Origin: Posidonia oceanica
Lineage: Eukaryota > Streptophyta > Magnoliopsida > Alismatales > Posidoniaceae
Length of the DNA stretch: 64,000 nucleotides
Direction: 5' to 3'
NCBI GenBank assembly: GCA_037176725.1
Contig: JAZBRS010000075.1
Span: forward strand, 70,868,001-70,932,000
Shown: positions 21,101 through 31,202 of the stretch, piece by piece
How the letters are laid out: every line of letters starts with the position of its first letter
Position numbering within the stretch: position 1 is the stretch's first letter
The notes under the pieces: model-generated
The model's database searches: none
The model's input: only the letters and a program-made list of their open reading frames with translations
Told to the model about the DNA's origin: nothing
Made by a program: the position numbers and the translations under genes

Positions 21101-24100
21101 CTTGGAAAGCATGGTCGGAATGATCGCGGAGCCCCAGGTCATTACTTTCACAAGTGATGAGCTGCCTCCGGCGGGGATTAATCACAATCAACCCTTATTC
21201 GTCACGGTACAATTCAAGAACTTTCGCATTCCCCTTGCACTGGTTGATAATGGGTCAGGCCTTAACGTCTGCCCCTTGCGAACAGCAACCAAGCTCGGAT
21301 TCAAGGCCGAGGACATTACTCCAGCTGTAAAGGGAATGACAGCTTTTGATAATACTCACCATGACGCTCTAGGAATTTTGGTTATCCCTCTTACCATTGG
21401 CCCGGTCACATTCGATGTGGAATTCTACGTCGTTGACTTGGAACCTAATTTCAACTTTCTGCTTGGGCGCCCTTGGCTCCACAAGCATCAGGTTATCCCC
21501 TCGACCCTCCATCGCATGATCAAGTTCCGCCGAGGCGACAATGTCATCGTTGTCATGGCGGAGAATTTTGAGAAGGAGCGGATCGAGGCGGTTTCCTCTA
21601 TCTCTTCGCGGACTGTCCCCTTTGACCCTGATCTCTCAAACGCTTTGTATCGCGTTAATCGGTGCGAGCCGGTTAACTTTTTGCCAGATCTTGAACGTGT
21701 CAACTCCTTGGCCGTTCACAACAACCCCTTTCGGATGGTCGAGAACGTTTGTCACAGATGGGGCTACGTCAAAGGGACACCGCTCGGGCGACATGGCCAA
21801 GGAATCGCTGAACCGATCATGGCAGAAGAACGAAGGGACAACGAGGGTCTAGGTTACGACCCTCACTCCGATAAAGGCAAGCGCCCGCAAGCAAAGAATC
21901 GGAGGATGGCCATACCTCGGAGCTTAGCTAATTTCACGAGCGCAGGCATCCTGGACTCAAGCGCAGTTCAAGTCGCAGTGCCGTCGGAGTCGTGTCAAAG
22001 CCCTCCGCCACCGGAGGAGGACTGGGTCTGCGTTGAGGACTACTACTCGGACGAGGAACAGTCGGGCACAACAGGGGCAGTTCAGATTTGCAGTGAAAGC
22101 CAACCAAGCCCAACCGCACATCAGTCGGTTTATCAGGCCATTCCTTCTCCAGATCATGAAGCAGCAGTCTTGACAGAACCCTTGGCAGATTTGACAGTCT
22201 TTGATTCTCCCGCAGTCATGTTAGCACCACCAGCACTAGCTCAAGCACAGTCAGTCAGTTCGCAGGCAACCGTTGTCGCATCAGTGCAACTACCACCTTC
22301 GCAGAAAGGTCAGTCGCTGAGTTCAGTCAGCAGCACAGCCTGGCCCTTTTCAGAGGCCACACCACAGGCAGTACAGTCAGCTCAATCAGTCGTGCACCCC
22401 CTTGCCGCAGACCGGCGACTTTCATGGCCAGATCCTATGGCATCGGAGGCCGCGCTCTCATCATCATCATTAGTCACGGAGAACCAGCTGAGCATCGCGG
22501 TCTCCCGGCCCTCGGGCCTTCAAGAGAGCACTTCCGCCCATCCTCTAACAGCAGCAGTCACTCTGGCAGCATATCCATCTGCAATCCCTCTGACTAGACC
22601 ATCAGGGTCTCCCTTGCCGGGACAGTCGCAATCAGGCGCGCCCGTGAGTCAGAGGATGCAAGTACCAGAGACACCAATCCATCTCGCAGCCGAGCCAGTG
22701 CCTCAGGCCCTCGGCACCTACTATGTTGATTCACCCCCAGATGAGGGAGAAGAAGGGGCAGTAGAAGCCCAAGTCGATTCATGGATGTCGGATCTGGAGC
22801 TGCTTTACCAAGAACAGCTCGAATCCATAGTAGAAGACTTGGCACGACACCAAGCCGCAGAAAGGAAAGGAAAAGCCGTAGTTACGGATCCTCCTCTGCG
22901 AGAGGACTCCACCTCCATCATGGCTCTGGAAGGAAGTTCAATGATGTCGGACTCTCTCAGACCCGACGAGCTCATTACTCTTCAAGCCGAGGGTGGGTCC
23001 AGATGGCTTGTACAGCATATGCCTTCCACAAGTACATTGACAGATCCAGAAGAAGAGACACCAGCGGGTCGCACAGCCGCAGTAACAGAGCAAAGAGCAG
23101 AGTCAGTGACAGAGTTGTCAGAAGTTTCAGTGGCAGAATCACCAGCAGCATCAGTCACAAAGTCAGTAGGGCCTTCAGTAGTGTCAGCAGAACATGCAGC
23201 AGAGCAGACAACAGAAACCATCAGAGCAGAGGTCGCACACCGAAGATTCCGAAACACTTGGGTAGGCGTGACCATCCTGAGGCGTCACCAGGGCCAAGAA
23301 GCAGAACTCCTGCACTCCTTCGATGTGACAAACCCCACTTTCGAAAAGGAGATCCTCTCGGAACTTGTTGCGTACGGAGAGGAAGATAATACAGGCGAAG
23401 ATGAGAATGATGACCCATCGCCTGAGTTCCGGCCCTATGACGACGACCCGGAAGGTCCCAATCTGCATGTTGAGGAAGAAACGGAGACTATAAACCTCGG
23501 CACAGCCGAAGAAACCAAAGAAGTTCGCATCAGTGCCCTGCTATCACCACAAGTCAGGATAGAATTCATCGCATTCCTGAGGGAGTATGCGGATGTCTTC
23601 GCCTGGACTTATGAAGACATGGTCGGCCTGGATGTCGAAATAGTGGTCCATAACTTGCCCTTGAAGCCAGATGCCAAGCCAGTAAAGCAGAAACTAAGAA
23701 GATGGCGACCACAGTGGCTGCTCATGATCAAGGAAGAAATAATGAAGCAGCTTGATGTCAACTTTTTAAAGGTCGTCCTTTACCCTGAGTGGCTTGCAAA
23801 CATCGTGCCAGTGCCCAAGAAGGACGGCCGGATCCGGGTATGCATTGACTATAGGGACCTGAACAAGGCGAGTCCCAAGGACGACTTCCCATTGCCTCAC
23901 ATTGATGTCCTAGTCGACAATACCGCAGGCCACAAGATGCTATCCTTTATGGACGGCTTCTCCGGCTATAATCAGATCAAGATGGCAGAAGAAGACATGG
24001 AAAAAACTTCGTTCATCACCCCCTGGGGGGTCTTCTGTTATCAGGTTATGCCGTTTGGGTTGAAGAATGCTGGCGCAACATATCAGAGGGCCATGACCAC

Positions 24101-26765
24101 ACTTTTCCACGACCTCATGCACCGAGAAGTGGAGGTCTATGTGGATGACATGATCGCGAAGACCAAGGAGCCTGAGGATCACCTTAGTTGCCTAAAGAAG
24201 CTCTTTGACCGTCTGAGGAAGTACAGACTGAGGCTTAACCCCAACAAGTGCGTATTCGGGGTTTCATCCGGCAAACTGCTCGGCTACATTGTTAGCCAAA
24301 GGGGAATCGAAGTGGACCCGATGAAAGCTAAAGCCATCGTGGAAATGCCACCCCCTAGAACCGAGAAGGAGGTTCGAGGCCTACTTGGGCGTTTACAGTA
24401 CATCAGCCGCTTCATTGCACAGCTCACGCCCATCTGCGAGCCCATCTTCAAACTTCTGAGGAAGAATGCACGAATCGACTGGAATGAAGAATGTCAAGCC
24501 GCATTTGAGAAGATCAAGCAGCTACTGGTCAAACCCCCTGTCTTGGTCCCTCCCACACCAGGAAGACCTCTGCTCCTCTATCTGTCAACCACACAGCATT
24601 CCATGGGTGCCGTCCTGGGCCAACACGACGAGTCTGGCAGGAAAGAGCGCGCCATCTATTACCTGAGCAAAAAATTCAATGAATGTGAAGCCAGGTACAG
24701 CGTGATGGAGAAAACCTGTTTATCTCTTGTCTGGGCCACACAGAAACTGAGGCACTATATGATGGCGTACCCAGTTCAGCTGTTGTGCCGGCATGATCCC
24801 ATCAAGTTCCTCTTCCAAAAGCCGGCTCTGGTGGGCAGATGTGTCAAGTGGCAGGTGCTGTTGTCCCAATATGACATCACTTTTGTCACACAGAGGTCTA
24901 TGAAGGGCCAGGCTATGGCGGACCACCTCGCGGATTTCCCTCTGCCTGAATATCAGCCCCTCCAGACGCAGTTCCCTGACGAGGACATTCTTGTCGCGAC
25001 GGAGGACTCAGAAGAGGAAAACCCTGAAGAGCAAGAGCAGTGGCGGTTGTACTTCGACGGCGCCGTCAATAAGAAGGGTCGGGGCATAGGCGCAGTGCTG
25101 ACCACGCCTCATGGACAAATGATTCCTTTTGCGAGGAAGCTGACTTTCGCATGCACGAACAATGAAGCAGAATACGAAGCATGCATCTTGGGTTTGAAAG
25201 TCGCCCTCGAGCACAAAGCGCAGAAGTTGCACGTGCACGGTGATGCCATGTTGGTGATCTCTCAGGTGAATGGCGACTGGAAGACAAAAGACCCCAAGCT
25301 CGTGCCATATCACGAATGTCTGCTGAGGCTAATAGAGGAGTTCAAGAGCATTGATTTCACATACATGAACAGGGCAAAGAATGCGTATGCAGACGCATTA
25401 GCGACCTTGGCTTCTTGGCTCAGCATACCAGACAATAGCATGGTGGATGTGTCAGTCACCTGCATTGAGGAGCCTGCCCATTGCATGAATATAGAGGAAG
25501 CAGATCCGACAGCGGAACAGCCATGGTATCATGATATCAAGGCATTCTTGGAGTCCGGTAGCGTCCCGTCTGGCACCACTGCAGAAGATAAGAGAACTTT
25601 GGTGCGTCTGGCGTCAAAGTATGTACTGGGGGCCGGACAGTTATACAGAAGATCATACAATCAGATGCTATTACGCTGCTTGGACAAACCAGAGGCTGAC
25701 ACCTTAATGCTTCAAGTGCATGCCGGGGCCTGTGGCCCGCACATGAACGGTGTCCTCTTAGCCAAGAAGATCATGCTCCAAGGGTATTTCTGGCAAACCA
25801 TGGAAGCAGACTGTTGCCGTTTCATGCGTAAATGCCACAACTGTCAGATCCATGGCAATTTCATCAAGGCTCCCCCTCATCAGCTGCACAACATGTCCTC
25901 GCCATGGCCTTTCTCCACCTGGGGAATCGACGTCATTGGCGCGATGCACCCCGCCGCTTCAAATGGCCATCGCTTCATCATGGTGGCAATAGACTACTTC
26001 ACTAAGTGGGTGGAAGCAGCTTCCTACAGGACAGTCACCGCAGTGGCAACCGAAAAGTTCATCAGAAACAACATCGTTGCCCGGTACGGGGTCCCTCACT
26101 CCATCATCTCTGATAATGGCACGAACTTCATTGCCAAAAGAACTGAGGAGTTCCTACAGAACTTCAGAATCAAACACCACCGCTCCTCACCATATCGGCC
26201 TCAGATGAATGGAGCAGTGGAGTCTGCTAACAAGAACATCATCAAGATCATGAAGAAAATGGCAGAAACCCACAAGGATTGGCATGATCAGCTCCCGTAC
26301 GCACTCTGGGCGTACAGGACATCAATCCGGACCTCGACAGGAGCCACCCCGTACTCGCTGGTGTACGGCATGGAAGCTGTATTGCCTGTTGAGGTGGAGA
26401 TCCCCTCGCTACGAATCTTGCGAGAAGCTGAGTTGGAAGAGGCAGAATGGGTCGAAGACCGCTGCGTCCAACTGAACCTAATCGACGAGCACAGACTACA
26501 AGCCATGCACAACGCCCATTGTTATCAGAAGCGAATGGCTAGAGCATTCTTGAAGAAAGTCCGGCCCAGAAGCTTCCAGCCCGGAGATCTTGTTCTGCGC
26601 GCCATTCACCTGCCAGACGGTCGAGGCAAATTCCGACCTAACTGGCGCGGACCCTTTGTAGTTAAGCAGATCTTCTCAGGCGGCGCGGTAACCCTTGAGA
26701 ACATGGACCAGGTCGAGCAGTCTGAGCCGGTCAACATGTGCTACCTCAAGAAGTACTATCAGTAG
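18135..26765 (+). CDS. gag-pol: F2 Gag-Pol polyprotein (2876 aa), uninterrupted
   Basis: First ATG of a frame opening at 18114. Order: Gag capsid domain ~355-495; H/C motif FHRSVGHSTDSC ~665; LKKVKADISIWDLI segment ~950; aspartic protease with LVDNGS (Asp 1038) and FLLGRPWL; degenerate G-patch ~1205-1244; a ~580-aa Ser/Pro/Gln/Ala-rich linker; reverse transcriptase with YVDD 2002-2005; a first RNase H with its leading Asp missing (LLLYLSTTQHS); a second, archaeal-type RNase H with YFDG (Asp 2308), AEYEA, GDAMLV, YADALA; integrase with HH-CC finger and D2599, D2660, E2696 (the DDx35E spacing). All catalytic residues of protease, RT, second RNase H and integrase are present, so the copy may be functional. 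Translation as one fusion without frameshift is inferred. The usual Ogre intron before RT is not evident. Confidence 0.95.
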   Translation: MAQRTLETPLTLASEVVPASAPPVPVSNPSVPSVTPGFSPLSSGAPQFAVGQWQTPVPPDPVAESILMTTSRVLEAPLTPPSQGFVTFDPSAAATRALGFQSPGQSGSLGSGSSRALQFSVPTDGTPEEQYQQLMDTIQRLQGIALSVRPPSPPVVPEVPVRPAPAHLALHSALPPRPSSQLLTVPTMGARIPPLASAPHHTQHTPPPPGGQSFGLVGAQYLAGPSPGIAPVRPLMLQHPAPTAQHTVYPPPLHQAQNSTCIPPCTPPQHGYAGHHLASPGDVMVDPEEHLGATHSAYVVPTPAAPSPVAAIPDPINNRIDVLEKALRLVQGTDHQTYQFRDLCCFPEAVLPPKFKIPDFEKYDGRGCPIAHLKAYCGDLAQLQADERLLIRLFQKSLSGPALKWFTSLDMAAIKTWNDLSQAFLEQYSFNLDLVPKRADLIAIKQNPGEPFGEYVGRWRALASQVRDRPSDEESIEIIIKGAQPSTGALLSIQPVTTFTALIRAGTRVESSLRSGNFPALSVLARQALASNDGSSSSAINNNSSLNNNRPKRKDPQKPVVAYVDSPAAPVRLASRPAPPQIYYAPAPRTHPTPQITTTARPVYPAAPVQQGQFPRPRRPPMEKRKFAPLVEPLSAVLPKVASLLRFPEVRPPPNPLPHWFKANLFYDFHRSVGHSTDSCFTLRNAIQDLIESGTIVIDTHEASTSAPSHAPASASTPANVVRRPLPEHSYSGGAGTSGIHSLFPSGSPTSVVDPSELIHDVSTPFPVSLYLAAIAGSESGVQMIRPRARPERSPASAAMLSRAQAPIHLLARPQPELPVHLLARPQSPPSLPSQLPTYPCPPRPAAPLVLAARAPVVINLTRDTHRVPYSYATEMCAEVTRSGRVYRPPVPVTRPSHPQPARPLPLVQPAVPLPSGQPLEPTIAEPVPTTAPPATKKCQPKADITSQLKKVKADISIWDLIHTSAEHREAFLRVFQAARVSQAIEPAALESMVGMIAEPQVITFTSDELPPAGINHNQPLFVTVQFKNFRIPLALVDNGSGLNVCPLRTATKLGFKAEDITPAVKGMTAFDNTHHDALGILVIPLTIGPVTFDVEFYVVDLEPNFNFLLGRPWLHKHQVIPSTLHRMIKFRRGDNVIVVMAENFEKERIEAVSSISSRTVPFDPDLSNALYRVNRCEPVNFLPDLERVNSLAVHNNPFRMVENVCHRWGYVKGTPLGRHGQGIAEPIMAEERRDNEGLGYDPHSDKGKRPQAKNRRMAIPRSLANFTSAGILDSSAVQVAVPSESCQSPPPPEEDWVCVEDYYSDEEQSGTTGAVQICSESQPSPTAHQSVYQAIPSPDHEAAVLTEPLADLTVFDSPAVMLAPPALAQAQSVSSQATVVASVQLPPSQKGQSLSSVSSTAWPFSEATPQAVQSAQSVVHPLAADRRLSWPDPMASEAALSSSSLVTENQLSIAVSRPSGLQESTSAHPLTAAVTLAAYPSAIPLTRPSGSPLPGQSQSGAPVSQRMQVPETPIHLAAEPVPQALGTYYVDSPPDEGEEGAVEAQVDSWMSDLELLYQEQLESIVEDLARHQAAERKGKAVVTDPPLREDSTSIMALEGSSMMSDSLRPDELITLQAEGGSRWLVQHMPSTSTLTDPEEETPAGRTAAVTEQRAESVTELSEVSVAESPAASVTKSVGPSVVSAEHAAEQTTETIRAEVAHRRFRNTWVGVTILRRHQGQEAELLHSFDVTNPTFEKEILSELVAYGEEDNTGEDENDDPSPEFRPYDDDPEGPNLHVEEETETINLGTAEETKEVRISALLSPQVRIEFIAFLREYADVFAWTYEDMVGLDVEIVVHNLPLKPDAKPVKQKLRRWRPQWLLMIKEEIMKQLDVNFLKVVLYPEWLANIVPVPKKDGRIRVCIDYRDLNKASPKDDFPLPHIDVLVDNTAGHKMLSFMDGFSGYNQIKMAEEDMEKTSFITPWGVFCYQVMPFGLKNAGATYQRAMTTLFHDLMHREVEVYVDDMIAKTKEPEDHLSCLKKLFDRLRKYRLRLNPNKCVFGVSSGKLLGYIVSQRGIEVDPMKAKAIVEMPPPRTEKEVRGLLGRLQYISRFIAQLTPICEPIFKLLRKNARIDWNEECQAAFEKIKQLLVKPPVLVPPTPGRPLLLYLSTTQHSMGAVLGQHDESGRKERAIYYLSKKFNECEARYSVMEKTCLSLVWATQKLRHYMMAYPVQLLCRHDPIKFLFQKPALVGRCVKWQVLLSQYDITFVTQRSMKGQAMADHLADFPLPEYQPLQTQFPDEDILVATEDSEEENPEEQEQWRLYFDGAVNKKGRGIGAVLTTPHGQMIPFARKLTFACTNNEAEYEACILGLKVALEHKAQKLHVHGDAMLVISQVNGDWKTKDPKLVPYHECLLRLIEEFKSIDFTYMNRAKNAYADALATLASWLSIPDNSMVDVSVTCIEEPAHCMNIEEADPTAEQPWYHDIKAFLESGSVPSGTTAEDKRTLVRLASKYVLGAGQLYRRSYNQMLLRCLDKPEADTLMLQVHAGACGPHMNGVLLAKKIMLQGYFWQTMEADCCRFMRKCHNCQIHGNFIKAPPHQLHNMSSPWPFSTWGIDVIGAMHPAASNGHRFIMVAIDYFTKWVEAASYRTVTAVATEKFIRNNIVARYGVPHSIISDNGTNFIAKRTEEFLQNFRIKHHRSSPYRPQMNGAVESANKNIIKIMKKMAETHKDWHDQLPYALWAYRTSIRTSTGATPYSLVYGMEAVLPVEVEIPSLRILREAELEEAEWVEDRCVQLNLIDEHRLQAMHNAHCYQKRMARAFLKKVRPRSFQPGDLVLRAIHLPDGRGKFRPNWRGPFVVKQIFSGGAVTLENMDQVEQSEPVNMCYLKKYYQ

Positions 26766-28102
26766 CCGAGAGTAGCCATTGCGGATTCTCCCTCCCATTT
26801 GTCATGTTCTCGCCATTTGCATACCTTTGTATCTCTTTTTGCTCTATCCACTCCCCACTTCACTTCATCCCATTTCCGACATTTCCCGACATTGCAGCAC
26901 TCCTGTGCGTCCCTGCTCATCCTGTTCACATTCCACATTCCTCATACATTGCATCCTGCCCGGTGATGAAAATCGGAGGTGCTGGCCTGCTGCGAAAGGA
27001 GTCTCCCGACCTCACCTGATACTACTTAGATGTCTTGACTAGTGAGGGAGCCACCACTCAATGAGAACGGGCGAAGTGCCCAAACCCCTAAGGACTTACA
27101 CCCTTTAGAAGAGTGCTAGGCGTTGGTCAGAAAGCAGTACACATCCCAGCCTAGATGTGCGGAAAAAGAGAGAGAAAGAGAGAGCCAGCAGTCTGTACCC
27201 GAAAGACCCTAACGCCCATCTCCCCTGGGGGAGGGGACAGCGGGAACCTGCAAGCAAAAAAAGAAGAGAAAAGAAAAAAGAAAAAGAAAAAAGGAACAAA
27301 AAAAGAAAAAAGAGAAAAAACAAAAGGAGAATGATAGAAAAGAAAAGGGAGAGGGGGGCAAAGGCCCCATTCCCGCAAAAAAAAAAGAGGAAAAAAAGGA
27401 AGAATAAAGGCGAGCAGGGTAACCCCGCATCTCTCACCTACCCCAGAAAAGAGCCAAAGCCCGGGTCGGATCCTCCTCGCTTCCAAAATGGGAATAAGGA
27501 GAGCCCTGTACACCGACATTAAAAAAGGAGAGAGAAGAAAGAGTTAGGAGTGAGTGTAAGTCCTTGAGAGTTTGGCATGGAGCCCGTCCTCTCTACACTA
27601 CCACCAAACATCACCCATACCTTTCCCTGGAGTGCCACCAACAAGTTAGGAGTCTGAGTAGAGTCCGGTGAGTTAAGGACCGCTCCCTTTCTGTACAGCA
27701 GGCACCAAAGCACCCCGATACTGAGGGCAAACTACACCAAATCACACGCATTTGCATCTTCCAGTCATCTCCACCCTCTCTGATCATCCCACTCCGCAAA
27801 GGCTCGCTCCTGCGCTGAGACAGTACCTCTACTTAGCATGCGTTGGCACCGTCAGGCTGCGACAACCCGGGGTTCCCGACGGTCCCCGCCACATCAACAA
27901 AATACCCTTGTGCTTATACATGTTCAATTGCCATAGTCCGAATGTTTACTGCTTATACATGTCGCACCTGTTTCTACCAGTTTCAGAATCTGCTTTCCTA
28001 TGATGGTTTGTGCCCATACGAGCTCTGATAATTCACCGTCTTGGCAACAGGTATCTGGAGACTCTTGTAACAGCCGTCTGCCCACATCCTGCAATCTGTG
28101 CA
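26766..28102 (+). other. F2 spacer between pol and second ORF
   Basis: Non-coding. Holds a ~160-nt almost pure A/G tract (27246-27410), which gives a false lysine-rich frame, then ordinary mixed sequence to the second ORF. Similar purine tracts stand upstream of gag in F1. Confidence 0.7.
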
Positions 28103-29305
28103 ATGGGTTTCCCCACTCTAGTGACCCCGGCACACTGCTCCGAGATCCTGCGAGAATGGATCGGCAAGCTTACAAGAGATGACTGTGAGAAGCTGCGCCT
28201 GTGGGGCATTCCGACCAAACTGCTCAAGGCTGCTGATGTAGAAGTAAGCCGCCATCTTCTGTGTGCTGCTGCGCGATTCTGGAAACCGGCACACCATGTC
28301 TTCCGTTTCGGCAAAACTGAACTGACACCCACACTGGAAGAAGTGCGTCGAATCTGTGGCTTTTCCAAGATCTTGGGGCCACCTATCTTCATGAGGCGTG
28401 ACGGATACTTGACAGTCCTGAAACAGCTGACTGGCCTCTCTACCCAAAGTTGCCAGCAGAAACTGATTTGTACTAGCGGGCCCATGCCTCTGCTTCGCCT
28501 AGCGTACTTTGATGATATTATGGAAAAGCGCACTGAACTTGGAGATGAGCTGTGGCTCCGAGGGTTTGTCACCCGTTTCCTGGGCGAGCTAGTCTTTACT
28601 CATGGCAAGGCAGCAGTGGCCATCGAGATCGCTGAAATAGCACTCGCCGTGGTGACCCAGCACATAGACCTGGCACCGGTTGTCTTGGCAGAAACCTACC
28701 GCGGGCTGGACCGCATCTCGCATCGCTGCCGCCACTTTCATGGTTGCGGATCATTCATTCAGGTCTGGCTAGCGGCGCACACTGAGATAGACCTTCTGCG
28801 CCCCCAAGTACATGCTTTTGAGGCCTACTGCAGCAGCGGCCATGCCAAGGCAGTCAAGAGCGTCAAGGAAGAATATGAAAGGCTATCAGGACTGACTGAC
28901 GACACAGTCACATGGCGCATCATTCCTTCTGCAGCCGAAGCATTCACTGTCTTCTTCAATACACGCGACATGCGCCTGGTTGTGCTACCAGGATTTACTG
29001 CGGGTGTAGAATATCACCCTATCAGAGTCATGCGCCAGTTCGGCTTCCAGCAGGGCGCCTTTGTCGACAGCACAGCGCCTAAGCTTCTTCAAGAATATCC
29101 ACTCAGTACAATTGCCCCCACGAAGGAGCTGGCCAACCTGATGCAGCATGGTGTGCGATCAACAGACATCGCTGCAATAAAAGGTGTAGGGTGTACCCCC
29201 GAGTACATCACTAAAGTGCAGGACCTCTGGCCCATCAATGAAGTCCCGCCGAGCGGTCCCTTGTTCTCTGACTCTGGAAGATCAAAGAAGGCTCGAACCG
29301 GCTAG
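28103..29305 (+). CDS. F2 second ORF, plant-mobile-domain/DUF7745-like protein (400 aa)
   Basis: Starts at the first ATG (28103) of a frame open from 28010. Pattern: helix pair ending in FW (about residue 60), VFRFGKTELTPTLEEV, then ICGF, the arrangement seen in the F3 antisense gene (FW, NTFNLPCGE, EVSSLLGL). A later segment APVVLAETYRGLDRISHR matches the second conserved part of this family. The frame is intact and about as long as the reconstructed F3 gene. It ends in a basic tail. The gene lies in sense, 1.3 kb after pol; how it is expressed (subgenomic RNA, splicing or own promoter) cannot be seen. Function unknown; mobile-domain proteins are linked to silencing in plants, so a counter-silencing role would be speculation. 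Confidence 0.75.
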   Translation: MGFPTLVTPAHCSEILREWIGKLTRDDCEKLRLWGIPTKLLKAADVEVSRHLLCAAARFWKPAHHVFRFGKTELTPTLEEVRRICGFSKILGPPIFMRRDGYLTVLKQLTGLSTQSCQQKLICTSGPMPLLRLAYFDDIMEKRTELGDELWLRGFVTRFLGELVFTHGKAAVAIEIAEIALAVVTQHIDLAPVVLAETYRGLDRISHRCRHFHGCGSFIQVWLAAHTEIDLLRPQVHAFEAYCSSGHAKAVKSVKEEYERLSGLTDDTVTWRIIPSAAEAFTVFFNTRDMRLVVLPGFTAGVEYHPIRVMRQFGFQQGAFVDSTAPKLLQEYPLSTIAPTKELANLMQHGVRSTDIAAIKGVGCTPEYITKVQDLWPINEVPPSGPLFSDSGRSKKARTG

Positions 29306-29745
29306 AGCCATCACGCAGCTGTCATTCTGTCTTCCTTTCAAGTTGTGCTGTACTTTCTGGCCTGTCACGGGCATGTAACCAACAATTCTATCAATGCAAA
29401 ACTGTCTTGTGCTGGCTGTTCACATTTCAAAGCTGATCATGCATTTCATGTTCCTCGTCGCTCACATCCGGAGGCCCCTTGGCCCGACTGATTGCTCACA
29501 TGACGCAGGAAAGTCCTCAGCAAACGACCTAGGCTCCAGGACCTCCGCAAACCCGCGCCGTCCGACCCGCTACCGGACATCCCCGGCTGAGTCTCCTTTG
29601 GGCTGGTATCCCAAACTACTCGTCTGACAAACACGTCAGTTTGGTCCATCCCTCGCTTTTCTCGATGCCGGGGACGTTTCGACCAACCCCTGGCATCATC
29701 CTGATACCAGGGGCATCTTTTCAGACGCCCTGCGGTATCTCACCC
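29306..29745 (+). other. F2 3' UTR, unique part
   Basis: About 440 bp after the second ORF with no repeats or genes recognised. Confidence 0.6.
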
Positions 29746-29945
29746 TTATCTCATCTCCTCTTTGCCGGCCGATAAGTCCGATATCTTATCACCATTCCCA
29801 ATCAATCAATCTCATCATTGTCTCATCTCCTCTTTGCCGGCCGATAAGTCCGATATCTTATCACCATTCCCAATCAATCAATCTCATCATTGTCTCATCT
29901 CCTCTTTGCCGGCCGATAAGTCCGATATCTTATCACCTTTTTCAA
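29746..29945 (+). repeat. 72-bp tandem repeat, three copies, with GATAAG…CTTATC dyad
   Basis: TTTGCCGGCCGATAAG starts at 29761, 29833 and 29905. Each copy contains GATAAG, 8 nt, CTTATC. Confidence 0.9.
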
Positions 29946-30205
29946 CCAAGCTCTCATCATTACCTCACCCCCCTTCTTTAGCATTAGTTCTCATCATTAC
30001 CTCACCCCCCCTTCTTTAGCATTAGATCTCGTCATTCTCATCATTACCTCACCCCCCTTCTTTAGCAGTAATTCCCATCATGATCTCACCCCCCTTCTTT
30101 AGCAGTAATTCTCATCATGATCTCATCCCCCTTCTTTAGCAGTAGTTCTCATCATGATCTCATCCCCCTCTTTGGCAGTAATTCTCATCATGATCTCATC
30201 CCCTC
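29946..30205 (+). repeat. ~38-bp tandem repeat (CTCACCCCCCTTCTTTAGCA)
   Basis: About six copies of CTCATCAT…CCCCCTTCTTTAGCA with alternating TTAGTT/GTAATT ends. Confidence 0.85.
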
Positions 30206-30305
30206 TTACCAAGCAACCAGGCACTCATCAATCAACCACTCAGCATTCACTCGCTCGTTCACCAATCACTCATCACTCGATCATTCATCAATCAAGCACT
30301 CTCAG

Positions 30306-31202
30306 GCTGATATTCCTAAACTATCGACCCAGGCTGATATCCTAAACTATCTACTCTCAGGCTGATATTCCTAAACTATCTATCTCTTGGCCGATCCATG
30401 GTTGGCCCGCAGTTGTGTTATACGGCTGACATCCAGTAACTGTCCCTCGCAGTGCCGCCAGGCTGATAACCTAAACTATCTATCTAGGCTGGTAACCTAA
30501 ACTACCTAGGCTGATATCCTAAACTATCTATCCAGGCTGATATTCCTAAACTATCCGGCATCTGCGTTATACGGCTGATATCCAGTAACTATCCCTTGCA
30601 ATTGCTCTTTCCAGTTGATAGGACTGTAAACTATCGCTAGGCTGATAACCTAAACTATCGATCTAGGCTGATACCCTAAACTATCGATCTAGGCTGATAC
30701 CCTAAACTATCGATCTAGGCTGATATCCTAAACTATCCATCGCAATTGCATTATACGGCTGACATCCAGTAACTGTCCCTCGCAAGGCCGCTAGGCTGAT
30801 AACCTAAACTATCTATCTAGGCTGATATCCTAAACTATCTAGGCTGATATCCTAAACTATCTATCCAGGCTGATATCCTAAACTATCCGGCACTTGCGTT
30901 ATACGGCTGATATCCAGTAACTATCCCTCATGGTTTGCCCTTTCCAGTTGATAGGACTGTAAACTATCTATCTAGGCTGATATCCTAAACTATCTAGGCT
31001 GATATCCTAAACTATCTATCTAGGCTGATATCCTAAACTATCTATGGCAACCATGTTATACGGCTGATATCCAGTAACTATCACTCACAACTGCGCATTC
31101 CGGTTGATAGGACCGTAAACTATCACCAGGCTGATAACCTAAACTATCGCCCTCGGCTGATGATCCGAAACTCGTCCGGTCGATAAGTCCGACAACTTAT
31201 CG
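30306..31202 (+). repeat. AGGCTGATATCCTAAACTATC array with higher-order structure
   Basis: About 25 copies of a 21-26 bp unit AGGCTGATATCCTAAACTATC. They are interrupted every ~150-180 bp by a variant block beginning GTTATACGGCTGATATCCAG, some followed by GATAGGACTGTAAACTATC. Each unit carries a short dyad (GATA…TATC, GATAG…CTATC). The last, CGATAAGT-CCGACA-ACTTATCG (31181-31202), has perfect 8-bp arms. Tandem repeats between pol and the 3' LTR are known in Tat/Ogre elements. Confidence 0.88.

Noticed and set aside
21541..23468. Frames of about 100-200 aa opposite to or out of phase with F2 Gag-Pol
   Set aside because: Shadows of the long Gag-Pol frame in the GC-richer, stop-poor linker.
27157..27522. 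Lysine/arginine-rich frame after F2 pol
   Set aside because: Translation of an A/G tract; no start context or similarity.
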